A DNA stretch of 62,003 nucleotides, taken from contig JAIOPD010000067.1 of the NCBI GenBank assembly GCA_021414115.1, positions 1-62,003 on the forward strand. The letters are read 5' to 3'. The DNA is from Planctomycetia bacterium (GTDB lineage Bacteria > Planctomycetota > Planctomycetia > Pirellulales > UBA1268). The notes under the pieces are model-generated. The model was not told the origin of the DNA, searched no databases, and worked only from the letters and a program-made list of their open reading frames with translations. A program made the position numbers and the translations under genes. Shown one piece after another: positions 54,569 through 62,003 of this stretch (position 1 is the first letter of the stretch; each line of letters begins with the position of its first letter).

Positions 54569-55105
54569 TTATCTCCCCCTGATGCCGTGATAATCGAGCG
54601 GCATCTCGTAATCCTTGCGGAGCGGATAGCCTTCCCAGTCCTCGGGGCAGAGAATCCGCCGCAGGTCCGGATGACCGGTGAACCAGATGCCGGAAAGGTC
54701 GTAGACCTCGCGCTCGTGCCAGTTCGCACCCCGCCACACCCCGCACACGCTCGGGATCTCGGGCAACTCGCCAGGCACGTCCGACTTCCACCGCGGCAGC
54801 TTCGCCTTGAGCACGAGGCTTACTCGGGCTGACGTGCTCCAGAGGTGATAGACCATCTCGGTGTGCGGCTGCCAGGTGACCTTGGCGGCCTTCTTGGGAT
54901 CGGTTTCCAGCCAATCGATCGCCGTGATGCACTGCAACGAGTCAAACCGTACCGGGCTCGATTTCGCGAGCCACGCGCAGACGTCGACGATCCGCTCCGG
55001 AGCGACCTCGATCCACGGGTCGATCGCCTCGAGATTGCGGCCGACGACGGCGGCCGGCACGGCCGCATCCAACTGGTCAAGAAATCCGGGGCCTCGCATG
55101 GTCAT
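54569..55105 (-). CDS. nuoC: NADH-quinone oxidoreductase subunit C
   Basis: A 178-residue 30-kDa-type hydrophilic subunit. Motifs: [52 protein letters not shown] and [20 protein letters not shown] ending [11 protein letters not shown]. It is separate from NuoD, not fused as in E. coli. The ATG at 55105 (MTMRGPG) is chosen; ATG 55099 is possible. It follows nuoA by 41 bases, in the place where nuoB would normally intervene. Confidence 0.93.
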   Translation of the reverse strand: MTMRGPGFLDQLDAAVPAAVVGRNLEAIDPWIEVAPERIVDVCAWLAKSSPVRFDSLQCITAIDWLETDPKKAAKVTWQPHTEMVYHLWSTSARVSLVLKAKLPRWKSDVPGELPEIPSVCGVWRGANWHEREVYDLSGIWFTGHPDLRRILCPEDWEGYPLRKDYEMPLDYHGIRGR

Positions 55106-55146
55106 CGTAAGTGGCTCGTGGCGGGGGATGATGATTGAGGGGTCAA

Positions 55147-55794
55147 CTAGCGTGTGACCGACCGGCCCGCGGAGCCGGACCGCTCCGCCGAAACCGCGCG
55201 GACCCAGTCGAGGTCGCCGCGGTACCAGACGTAGGCGAACCCGGACAGGAGGATCGCGAAGAAGGCGGCCATGTCGACGAGCGCCGTACGGGCCAGCAGC
55301 GAGCCGGCCCGGGCAACCGCCCATTCGCCCTGCGCCTGAGCGGGCGATTTGTCACCGCGGGCACTCTCGAGATGCCGGGCTTCCGCGATGGTGGGCGTGA
55401 ACAGCGGCCCTTCGGCGGCCGGAGCGACGGGCTGGCGCACGCCGAGTTCCCGGATCAGGCCGGCGGCGGCCGGAGACAACTCCCCGTCGGCAGTCGCGGT
55501 CGCGAACGTCGGATCGGTGAGTTGCGTCGCCTTCCCGAAGACGGTGGCCCACGGAAAGAACAGTGCCACCTCGACGTCGAAGATGATGAACAGCAGGGCG
55601 ACCACGTAGAACCGCAGATCGAACTGCACGAAGCTCGAACCGATTGCCGGCTCGCCGCATTCGTAGACCTCGAGTTTCTCGGTGTTGGGGAGCCGCGGCC
55701 GCACGAGCCAGCCGACAAGGAGGTTCACCGCGAGAAATGCACCGCCCAACGCGACGAACAGGGCGACATAGCCGGCGATCAGCGTGGGATGCAT
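55147..55794 (-). CDS. nuoA: NADH-quinone oxidoreductase subunit A, with internal insert
   Basis: A 215-residue version of a subunit usually of 120-150 residues. Motifs: [40 protein letters not shown] and [20 protein letters not shown]. Between this helix and the last ([20 protein letters not shown]) lies a polar insert of about 75 residues (about 90-170). It starts 33 bases after nuoI. Confidence 0.92.
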   Translation of the reverse strand: MHPTLIAGYVALFVALGGAFLAVNLLVGWLVRPRLPNTEKLEVYECGEPAIGSSFVQFDLRFYVVALLFIIFDVEVALFFPWATVFGKATQLTDPTFATATADGELSPAAAGLIRELGVRQPVAPAAEGPLFTPTIAEARHLESARGDKSPAQAQGEWAVARAGSLLARTALVDMAAFFAILLSGFAYVWYRGDLDWVRAVSAERSGSAGRSVTR

Positions 55795-55827
55795 GGTGGC
55801 CTGTGGTGGCGGAGACGTGCGGGAAGA

Positions 55828-56355
55828 CTACTGATTGGGACCACCGTGGACCGGTTCCACGATCACCTTCGAGGCGGAGACGGCGGTTGGATTGAGCGTC
55901 GAGCGGCCCCACGCCACTTCGACGGGAAGCCGGGCGAAGTCGACGATGGTTCCATCTCGGCTGTAACAACTCAGGTCCATTGTCGAGCCCATGAAGATGC
56001 AATCGACCGGACATGGCTCGACGCACAGGGCGCAGAACATGCACTTGGAATAGTCGATCGTGAATCCGCTGACCTGGAAGCCCTTGCCGTTCTCGACCCG
56101 CTCCTTGCCGATGTAAATACAGTCGACGGGGCAGGCCTTCGCGCATTGATCGCAGGCGATGCAGGTCGTCAGGTCGTAGCGATGGAAGCCGCGGTAGCGG
56201 GCGGCAACCGGGGCGGGCAGTTCGGGGTATTCGAAATGCTCCGTGAACGTCCGCCGCTTTTGGTCGTACGTGCTGCTGAAGACCCGCAGCGTCACCAGCA
56301 TGCCGTCGAGCACGGTGCCGATGGCCGTGAACAGGTTGCGGAACCACTCTCGCAT
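55828..56355 (-). CDS. nuoI: NADH-quinone oxidoreductase subunit I
   Basis: A 175-residue ferredoxin-like subunit with two [4Fe-4S] motifs: CIACDQCAKACPVDCI and CMFCALCVEPCPVDCI. It carries clusters N6a/N6b to NuoB. The N-terminal amphipathic region MREWFRNLFTAIGTVLDGML anchors it to the membrane arm. The ATG at 56355 is preferred to an upstream in-frame codon at 56418. It is the first gene of this operon, not in its usual place after nuoH. Confidence 0.94.
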   Translation of the reverse strand: MREWFRNLFTAIGTVLDGMLVTLRVFSSTYDQKRRTFTEHFEYPELPAPVAARYRGFHRYDLTTCIACDQCAKACPVDCIYIGKERVENGKGFQVSGFTIDYSKCMFCALCVEPCPVDCIFMGSTMDLSCYSRDGTIVDFARLPVEVAWGRSTLNPTAVSASKVIVEPVHGGPNQ

Positions 56356-56400
56356 TCGGTCAGCCCGCAGAAAGGGTGCATGGGGATCGCAGTGCGCGAA

Positions 56401-56428
56401 AGTATAGGTGCGTCTCACCGCCCAACAA
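56401..56428 (-). promoter_or_regulatory. Candidate nuo operon promoter
   Basis: Minus-strand TTGTTG (56428-56423) and TATACT (56406-56401) are separated by 16 bases and lie about 45 bases upstream of nuoI. The -10 matches consensus at 5/6; the -35 is weaker. Confidence 0.4.
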
Positions 56429-56629
56429 GGCTCCGGTGCCGCGACCGCATGGAGCGTGAATCAGCGGCGATCCGCAGGTTCGTCCGGAGGGCCGGGGGGG
56501 CGGCGGTGGCGACCGCGCGTCGTGCTTCGGCCAAGTGTCCGCCCAGCCGACCGCCGGATTTCCGAGGAAGAGATGGCCTCAAACGCCTGATTTTGGCTGT
56601 GATCGCCTCCGCCGCGGCCCGGAAATTGC

Positions 56630-56657
56630 TTGACGGCTCACTGGAAACCTTTACAGT
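56630..56657 (+). promoter_or_regulatory. Candidate promoter of csrA copy 2
   Basis: TTGACG (56630-56635) and TACAGT (56652-56657) are 16 bases apart. The start of transcription would be near 56664, giving a leader of about 50 nt with several GGA motifs. Confidence 0.5.
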
Positions 56658-56712
56658 TAAGGAGTTTGCGGAATCCGCGGGCGACGGATCCGCACAGCCA
56701 AGGAATGGCCCC

Positions 56713-56967
56713 ATGCTCGTACTGTCGCGAAAAAAAGACGAGAGCATCGTCATCAACAACGACATCACGATTGTTGTGGTGGAGATTCGTGGGGACAAGG
56801 TCCGGCTCGGCGTCGAGGCGCCGAAGGAAGTGCCGGTGCACAGGCGTGAGGTCTTCGACGCCATTGCCCGCGGCGAACCCGTCGATGCAGCCTCCGTCGC
56901 GGCGCCCGCCGCAGAAACGACTCCACCGGCCACGACAGAGCCCGACCAATCCGGGCTGCATGGCTAG
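56713..56967 (+). CDS. csrA: Carbon storage regulator CsrA, copy 2
   Basis: An 84-residue CsrA paralogue: [40 protein letters not shown] and RREVFDAIARGE. It then has an Ala/Pro/Thr tail of ~30 residues unlike that of copy 1. The ATG at 56713 is fixed by the family start. Four GGA motifs lie at 56661, 56670, 56686 and 56702; the last is in the ribosome-binding site, which fits autoregulation or cross-regulation (inference). It has no fliW neighbour. Confidence 0.94.
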   Translation: MLVLSRKKDESIVINNDITIVVVEIRGDKVRLGVEAPKEVPVHRREVFDAIARGEPVDAASVAAPAAETTPPATTEPDQSGLHG

Positions 56968-57100
56968 CCTGCCGACAGGCCTGCATGGCTGGATTGCGGA
57001 CAGTGACGGTGCGATCACCGCACCCTTACGCACACGTGCGTGAGCGTGTAATCTTGTCGAGAGTTTCCGAGGCGTCGGCTCCTGGCGGGTCGCGCGTAGC

Positions 57101-57172
57101 GGCCCCATCGTCTAGTGGTTAGGACACCGCCCTTTCACGGCGGTAACCGGGGTTCGAATCCCCGTGGGGTCA
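57101..57172 (+). tRNA. tRNA-Glu, anticodon TTC
   Basis: A 72-nt cloverleaf. Acceptor strands GGCCCCA (57101-57107) and TGGGGTC (57165-57171), discriminator A. The anticodon stem CCGCC/GGCGG encloses CTTTCAC, with TTC at 57134-57136. The T-arm is CCGGGGTTCGAATCCCCG. No CCA is encoded. Confidence 0.96.
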
Positions 57173-57203
57173 TCAGCCGGCATGCCGGCAGAAGAACATC
57201 GCC

Positions 57204-58313
57204 ATGACAGAACCGCACTCCGCCGGCGCATCTGACGAGCTGGTCGAACCAGCTTCGGCATACGACGCGATCCTGCTCGTCTCTTTCGGCGGCCCCGATG
57301 GCCCCGATGACGTGATGCCGTTTCTGGAAAACGTGCTGCGCGGTCGAAATGTGCCGCGGGAACGGATGCTCGAGGTCGCCGAACACTACCACCACTTCGG
57401 CGGCAAGAGCCCGATCAACGAGCAGAATCTCGCGCTGCTCGCCGCGCTGCGGGCCGAACTCGACCGCCGCGGGCCCCATCTGCCCGTCTACTGGGGCAAT
57501 CGTAACTGGCATCCGCTGCTCACCGACACGCTTCGGGAAATGGCCGATGCCGGCGTGAAACGCGCCATCGCATTTGTGACCAGCGCCTTCTCAAGCTATT
57601 CGGGCTGCCGGCAATACCGGGAAAACATCGCCGCGGCGTCGGCTCCACTCGGCGATCGGGCGCCGCAGGTGGACAAGATTCGGGTCTTCTTCAATCACCC
57701 GGGCTTCGTGGGGCCGATGGCCGCCAACGTCGGAAAGGCACTCTCGCACTTCCCCGCCGACGTGCGGTCGGCCGTGCCCGTTCTGTTCACGGCCCACAGC
57801 ATCCCGACGTCGATGGCCGACGGCTGCCGTTACGTGCCGCAGTTGCAGGAATCGTGCCGGCTCGTCGCCGCCGAGGCGGGAGTGACCGACTGGAAACTCG
57901 TGTACCAGAGCCGCAGTGGCCCGCCGACACAGCCCTGGCTCGAGCCCGACATCTGCGATGCGATCCGTGGCCTGCATGCGGCCGGTGGCCGCCGGCTCGT
58001 CATCGCACCGATCGGCTTCATCTCCGACCACATGGAGGTGCTGTTCGACCTCGACACCGAGGCGGCCGATCTCTGCAAGGAGCTCGGCATCGACATGGTC
58101 CGCGCCGCAACCGTCGGCACCGCACCAGCGTTCGTGGCGATGGTCCGCGACCTTGTCGCCGAGCGGGCCTGGAGCCTTCCCGACCGCCTCGCGATCGGCA
58201 ACCTCCCTGCCAACCACGATGTCTGTCCGCTCGACTGCTGCCCGGCGCCTCAGCGTCCTCCGCTGACCGCCGGAGGCCCTGCTGCGGGCCGGCCCGCCTC
58301 ACCCGCGTCGTAA
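57204..58313 (+). CDS. hemH: Ferrochelatase
   Basis: Inserts iron into (copro)porphyrin in heme synthesis; 369 residues. Motifs: ILLVSFGGPDGPDDVMPFLE, VYWGNRNWHPLLTDTLREMA, FVTSAFSSYSGCRQYRENI, the catalytic-His segment LFTAHSIPTSMADG, and APIGFISDHMEVLFDLDTEA. The wording is close to actinobacterial ferrochelatases, several of which carry a [2Fe-2S] cluster. Here a Cys in SYSGCRQY and the C-terminal CPLDCC are possible ligands (inference). The start is ATG at 57204, 31 bases after tRNA-Glu. Confidence 0.93.
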   Translation: MTEPHSAGASDELVEPASAYDAILLVSFGGPDGPDDVMPFLENVLRGRNVPRERMLEVAEHYHHFGGKSPINEQNLALLAALRAELDRRGPHLPVYWGNRNWHPLLTDTLREMADAGVKRAIAFVTSAFSSYSGCRQYRENIAAASAPLGDRAPQVDKIRVFFNHPGFVGPMAANVGKALSHFPADVRSAVPVLFTAHSIPTSMADGCRYVPQLQESCRLVAAEAGVTDWKLVYQSRSGPPTQPWLEPDICDAIRGLHAAGGRRLVIAPIGFISDHMEVLFDLDTEAADLCKELGIDMVRAATVGTAPAFVAMVRDLVAERAWSLPDRLAIGNLPANHDVCPLDCCPAPQRPPLTAGGPAAGRPASPAS

Positions 58314-58357
58314 GCACTTCTTTCGGAAGGCCATCGGCACGCGCCGGAGAGGTCGTC

Positions 58358-59014
58358 ATGCCCAGCGTCCGCTTCGATGCCGGCTCGCCCACCGATCATC
58401 CCCGTGAGTGCGTGTCGCTCGTCCACGGCTTTCTCGCCAACAAGTACATGCTTTCGATGCTCGGCCACCGGCTGCGAAGCCGCGGCTACCTCACCGACGC
58501 GTGGGGCTACTGGAACATGCAGTGCTCGCTGCTGGTGCATGCCGAACGGTTCGCCCGCGAGCTCGCGGTGCTCGACGCGGACCCGAGGATCGAGACGATC
58601 CACCTCGTGACGCACAGCATGGGCTGCATCATCGCCCGGGCCGCGCTCGACCGCTTCAGGCCGAGGAAAATGGGCCGCTTCGTGATGCTCGCGCCCCCCA
58701 ATCGCGGCTCGTTCGTGGCCACGGCGACGGCCCGCACCTTCGGCCGCATTCTCAGGCCCATCGCCGAACTCTCCACCGCCGACGACAGCCTCGTCAACTC
58801 GCTGCCCACCCCGGAGGGCATCGGCATCGGCGTGATCGCCGCGGAATACGACGCCCTCGTCACCGAGGCGAGCACTCATCCCGCGGTGCCCCACGCTCAC
58901 GTCACGCTTCCAACCTGGCATACCGGTCTGCTCTTCAGTCGCGAGACCGCCGACCTCATCGCCGGCTTTCTTGCCACCGGCGAGTTTTCGGGGCCTGGCA
59001 CCGAAGCTCCGTAG
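58358..59014 (+). CDS. Alpha/beta hydrolase (lipase/esterase-like)
   Basis: A 218-residue alpha/beta hydrolase. The oxyanion-hole region is SLVHGFLANKYMLSMLGHRL, and the nucleophile elbow is THSMGCII (THSMG). Acid and His candidates are in EYDALVTEAS and LPTWHTGLLFS. It resembles small lipase/PGAP1-like proteins. No signal peptide is seen. GGAGAGG precedes the ATG at 58358. The substrate is unknown. It follows hemH by 44 bases, perhaps cotranscribed. Confidence 0.83.
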   Translation: MPSVRFDAGSPTDHPRECVSLVHGFLANKYMLSMLGHRLRSRGYLTDAWGYWNMQCSLLVHAERFARELAVLDADPRIETIHLVTHSMGCIIARAALDRFRPRKMGRFVMLAPPNRGSFVATATARTFGRILRPIAELSTADDSLVNSLPTPEGIGIGVIAAEYDALVTEASTHPAVPHAHVTLPTWHTGLLFSRETADLIAGFLATGEFSGPGTEAP

Positions 59015-59062
59015 GTTTCGCCATCCCCCGGACTCGGTGCGACGCACCGAAGTTTGTCTGTC

Positions 59063-60052
59063 ATGGATACCGCTCCTCGCCGACTGGGCTCGTCGCCCGT
59101 CGTCGTCGGTCCGCTGGGCTTGGGCTGCTGGCCGCTGGCCGGCATGACCCGCGCAGGCGTCACGCGGGAGGCGGCGGTCGCCTCCGTCAGGGCTGCGATC
59201 GACTCCGGCATCACGCACCTCGACACTGCCTACTGTTATGGCGAGCATGGTGAGAGCGAGCGGGCGATCCGCGAGGCCGTTGCCGGGCGTCGCGACGCGG
59301 TGGTGATCGCGGGCAAGTGCGGCATCCACTGGGAGCCCGATGCCGCGGCTTCACCGCCTCGGCGACAGGTGGTCGACGGCCGGCCGGCGCGGATCCGCGC
59401 TGAGGTCGAGGAGAGCCTGGCCCGACTCGGCACCGACCACTTCGACCTGCTCTATCTCCACGCTCCCGATCCAACGATCCCGATCGAGGAGTCGGCCGGT
59501 GAACTGAAGCGGGTGTTCGACTCTGGCATTGCCCACGCGATCGGCCTCTCGAATGCCACGCTCGACCAACTCTCGCGCTTCGCCGCGGCCTGCCCGCTGG
59601 CAGCCTGTCAGATGCACTTCAACATGCTCCAGCGGGAGATCGAGCGGGAGATCCTCCCGTGGTGTGTCGCCCACGGAGTCGCGATGGTCGTCTACTGGCC
59701 GCTGATGAAGGGGTTGCTCGCGGGGAGGATGCATCGCGGCCAGGTGTTTCCGACGACCGACAGCCGCCACAAGTATCCGATGTTCGCCGGCGAGGAGTTC
59801 GCGAAAAATCTCGCGTTCGTCGAGGCAATTCGGCCGGAGGCCAGCCGCCTCGGCTGCGACCTTGCCGATCTCGTTCTCGCCTGGACTGCGGAGCAGCCGG
59901 GCATCACGAGCGTGCTCTTCGGAGCCACGTCGCCGGAACAGGTCCGAGAAAACGCCCGGGCCCTGCAATGCGACTTGGACGACACCGCCCGGGCCGCGAT
60001 TCGGGTGGCGATCCAGGCCCGAGGGCCCGTGGCCAACCGCCGGGCTGTGTGA
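59063..60052 (+). CDS. Aldo/keto reductase family protein
   Basis: A 329-residue TIM-barrel NAD(P)H-dependent reductase. Motifs: GPLGLGCWPLAGM, SGITHLDTAYCYGEHGESER (catalytic Asp and Tyr), VIAGKCG (catalytic Lys), DHFDLLYLHAPDP (His), GLSNATLDQL and VLFGATSPEQVREN near the cofactor end. The ATG at 59063 is used; an in-frame TTG at 59054 would add three residues. The substrate is unknown. It is on the same strand as the hydrolase, 48 bases after it. Confidence 0.88.
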   Translation: MDTAPRRLGSSPVVVGPLGLGCWPLAGMTRAGVTREAAVASVRAAIDSGITHLDTAYCYGEHGESERAIREAVAGRRDAVVIAGKCGIHWEPDAAASPPRRQVVDGRPARIRAEVEESLARLGTDHFDLLYLHAPDPTIPIEESAGELKRVFDSGIAHAIGLSNATLDQLSRFAAACPLAACQMHFNMLQREIEREILPWCVAHGVAMVVYWPLMKGLLAGRMHRGQVFPTTDSRHKYPMFAGEEFAKNLAFVEAIRPEASRLGCDLADLVLAWTAEQPGITSVLFGATSPEQVRENARALQCDLDDTARAAIRVAIQARGPVANRRAV

Positions 60053-60104
60053 CGCCGACTGAGCATGGCACGAGGCGAGGGTCGCTCCAGCGGCGGCTCT
60101 TCTT

Positions 60105-60135
60105 CGGGAAGCCCCAAGCGCCAGCGCGGGGAATA
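60105..60135 (+). repeat. REP-like short repeat unit, left arm
   Basis: CGGGAAGCCCCAAGCGCCAG then CGCGGGG matches the unit at 15821 at 26 of 27 bases. It forms an imperfect inverted pair with 60185-60217. Confidence 0.65.
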
Positions 60136-60184
60136 CGCCCTGCACCCCTACCGGCCCCGCACCACGCTCACGGCGAGCGAGCCG

Positions 60185-60217
60185 CATACCCGTCGCTCGC
60201 GCTCCGGGCTTCCCGGG
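60185..60217 (-). repeat. REP-like short repeat unit, right arm
   Basis: Contains the 27 bases shared exactly with 28886-28912. Its reverse complement pairs with the unit at 60105, so the two could form a stem of about 30 bp with a loop of about 50 bases. Confidence 0.65.
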
Positions 60218-60320
60218 CACCCGATTTCCGGGAATTCTTGGCGTGTTTGACGGGGGCAGGAGCCCGAACTAGCGTGTCGGTGGATTGCCGCGTAGCCCCG
60301 ATTCCCCGCAGGAAACTGCC

Positions 60321-60869
60321 ATGCCCACGCCTCGTTCGCTGTTCGTGCTCTTCGTTGCCGTGGCTGCCATCCCGGCTTCCGCAGCGCCGCTGCGTCCGGC
60401 TGCCGGTGATCGCGTCGCAGCAAACGCCGCCGTCATCGCCTCGGAAATCCAAGACTCGATCACCAACGACGCCACCGACGCGGCGGAAAACCTGCGGCGG
60501 CTCGTCAACACCGACGACGCGTTCCGCATTTATCACCGCGACAATCAGGTGCTGATCGCGGTCTCGACCCGCCGCAACCTCTCGATCATCGACAAGCGGG
60601 TCGGCGAGCGGGAAACCGCCGCCATCGCGCTGGGCGTGCTCCAGCAGAAGTTCAGCCACCTCTTCACATCCCAAAGGGGCCTCGAGCCCCTCGACGCCAC
60701 CGCCGTACGGGTGGTGTTCATGGAGCCAGATGCCTTCGACGATTGCCCCGGCCGTCGCGGTAGCCGCGGTGGTGCCTGCGGCACATGGCAGCCGCCGCTG
60801 GCGTTCGCTGCAAACGGCCTCTGGTCGAGCGGCTGGGCAACACCCGCCCCGTGTACGGGCTGCCGGTAG
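60321..60869 (+). CDS. Small secreted hypothetical protein
   Basis: A 182-residue protein with a clear signal peptide (LFVLFVAVAAIPASAAP, cleavage after ASA). The mature part is soluble with no recognised domain; ENLRRLVNTDDAFRIYHRDN and RNLSIIDKRVGERETAAIAL look like conserved core. The Gly/Cys-rich end (DDCPGRRGSRGGACGTWQPP) changes character, and another frame across 60790-60890 also looks coding, so a late frameshift is possible. The ATG at 60321 has AGGAA upstream. It follows a REP-like hairpin. Confidence 0.6.
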   Translation: MPTPRSLFVLFVAVAAIPASAAPLRPAAGDRVAANAAVIASEIQDSITNDATDAAENLRRLVNTDDAFRIYHRDNQVLIAVSTRRNLSIIDKRVGERETAAIALGVLQQKFSHLFTSQRGLEPLDATAVRVVFMEPDAFDDCPGRRGSRGGACGTWQPPLAFAANGLWSSGWATPAPCTGCR

Positions 60870-60883
60870 CGTCGGTGGACGGT

Positions 60884-61396
60884 TCAGGCTCGGGCCGGCT
60901 CTGGCTGCAGGGCGGCCACGCTGACGTATGACTGGCGAACCTCGAGGCAGGTCCTCCGGAACGACTCGGGCCGGCTGACACCGGGGAGCCGGAGCGTTTC
61001 GATCTGCCCGCGACGGAAGACGAGATCACCGGCGGCGTACCACTCCTGCCCGGCCGAAACGACCACGTCGATCGTGTCGAACCGGTCGAGATCGACGTAT
61101 TGCTCGACCTGCGGGTTGATCCCGCGCTCGATCATCACCCTGCGATTCGTGAGCCTGTAGCGGCGAATCGCCCACGGCAGCCGCATCGAGAGATACAGCA
61201 TCAGGCCCACGGGGATCGTGGCCAGCAGAGCGAGCCGACCGATCGAGAGCGGGCCGAAGCCCCCCTTGAGCCGATAGAGCCGACCGAGCGCTTGCCCGAA
61301 CGTCGTCGCCGCCACCGACGGATAGACCGTCATCACGGTTGCCTCGGCGACCGCGGGAGGAACCACGCCGGAGATCGGACTTGCAAACGCGCTCAT
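60884..61396 (-). CDS. PH-domain (YdbS-like) membrane protein
   Basis: A 170-residue protein with a bacterial PH-like domain (DUF304 type): the family marker YRLTNRRVMIERGI, followed by VDLDRFDTIDVVV and LVFRRGQIETLRLPGV. One or two hydrophobic segments precede it (about residues 55-75, RLALLATIPVGLMLYLSM). GAGG lies 9 bases before the ATG at 61396. It is convergent with the secreted protein gene. The function of this family is not known in general. Confidence 0.78.
   Translation of the reverse strand: MSAFASPISGVVPPAVAEATVMTVYPSVAATTFGQALGRLYRLKGGFGPLSIGRLALLATIPVGLMLYLSMRLPWAIRRYRLTNRRVMIERGINPQVEQYVDLDRFDTIDVVVSAGQEWYAAGDLVFRRGQIETLRLPGVSRPESFRRTCLEVRQSYVSVAALQPEPARA

Positions 61397-62003
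<607 letters not shown>

Larger units (their letters stand above)
56356..56712. other. Divergent intergenic region between nuoI and csrA copy 2
   Basis: 357 bases. It holds a candidate promoter for each direction (56401-56428 minus; 56630-56657 plus) and a GGA-rich csrA leader. No gene is supported. Confidence 0.5.

Noticed and set aside
57026-57052. Small hairpin (ACGCAC-AC-GTGCGT) and TGTAAT before tRNA-Glu as a riboswitch or strong promoter
   Set aside because: The stem is short, no -35 hexamer fits at 15-18 bases, and no riboswitch core was recognised. It could be part of a weak tRNA promoter only.

Overview
The window looks like chromosomal DNA of a high-GC planctomycete, probably of the Pirellulales type. 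I infer this from the gene families: a solitary 16S rRNA gene closed by its own terminator, Wsp/Che genes with a urea-type binding protein, an HTTM membrane protein, very large TPR proteins, two CsrA paralogues, LpxA in a two-membrane cell, and several small proteins of planctomycete character. No taxonomic search was run.

Layout. Positions 1-8000 (minus strand) hold lpd, aceE, aceF and sucA for 2-oxoacid dehydrogenase complexes. sucA runs off the left edge and is broken near 671 by an internal loss plus frameshift. Positions 8100-17300 hold an HTTM membrane protein, tRNA-Leu(TAG), a Pro/Glu-rich secreted protein, a 1462-residue TPR protein, a small TPR protein and lpxA. Positions 17300-28000 hold a sigma-54 activator divergent from a tight seven-gene chemosensory operon: a membrane-anchored urea/amide-type binding protein followed by WspA, B, C, D, E and F-like proteins. 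No WspR (GGDEF) output gene is in the window. A VapBC pair with a textbook operator follows.

Positions 29000-41000 carry an amidase, an acidic single-membrane-segment protein, an M32 carboxypeptidase, a bacillithiol-type deacetylase, a XerC/D recombinase, a NarL-type regulator, hemC, comF, an LptF/G permease and a lipoprotein. fliW and csrA follow. Then comes a redoxin gene bracketed by two copies of a ~300-bp imperfect palindrome. From 43476 to 56355 a long minus-strand operon encodes NADH dehydrogenase I (nuoI-A-C-D-H-J-K-L-M-N), then a hypothetical gene and tatD; nuoB, E, F and G are absent. The right end has a second csrA, tRNA-Glu(TTC), a ferrochelatase, an alpha/beta hydrolase, an aldo/keto reductase, a small secreted protein, a PH-domain membrane protein and the 3' end of 16S rRNA.

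Two interspersed repeat families explain most large intergenic spaces. One is a long palindromic element (42049-42352, 43114-43429, partial at 15684-15800, degenerate at 53241-53314 inside the nuo operon). The other is a short REP-like unit (15821, 28886, 60105, 60185). The most interesting systems are the Wsp-like operon headed by a periplasmic binding protein and the palindromic element family.
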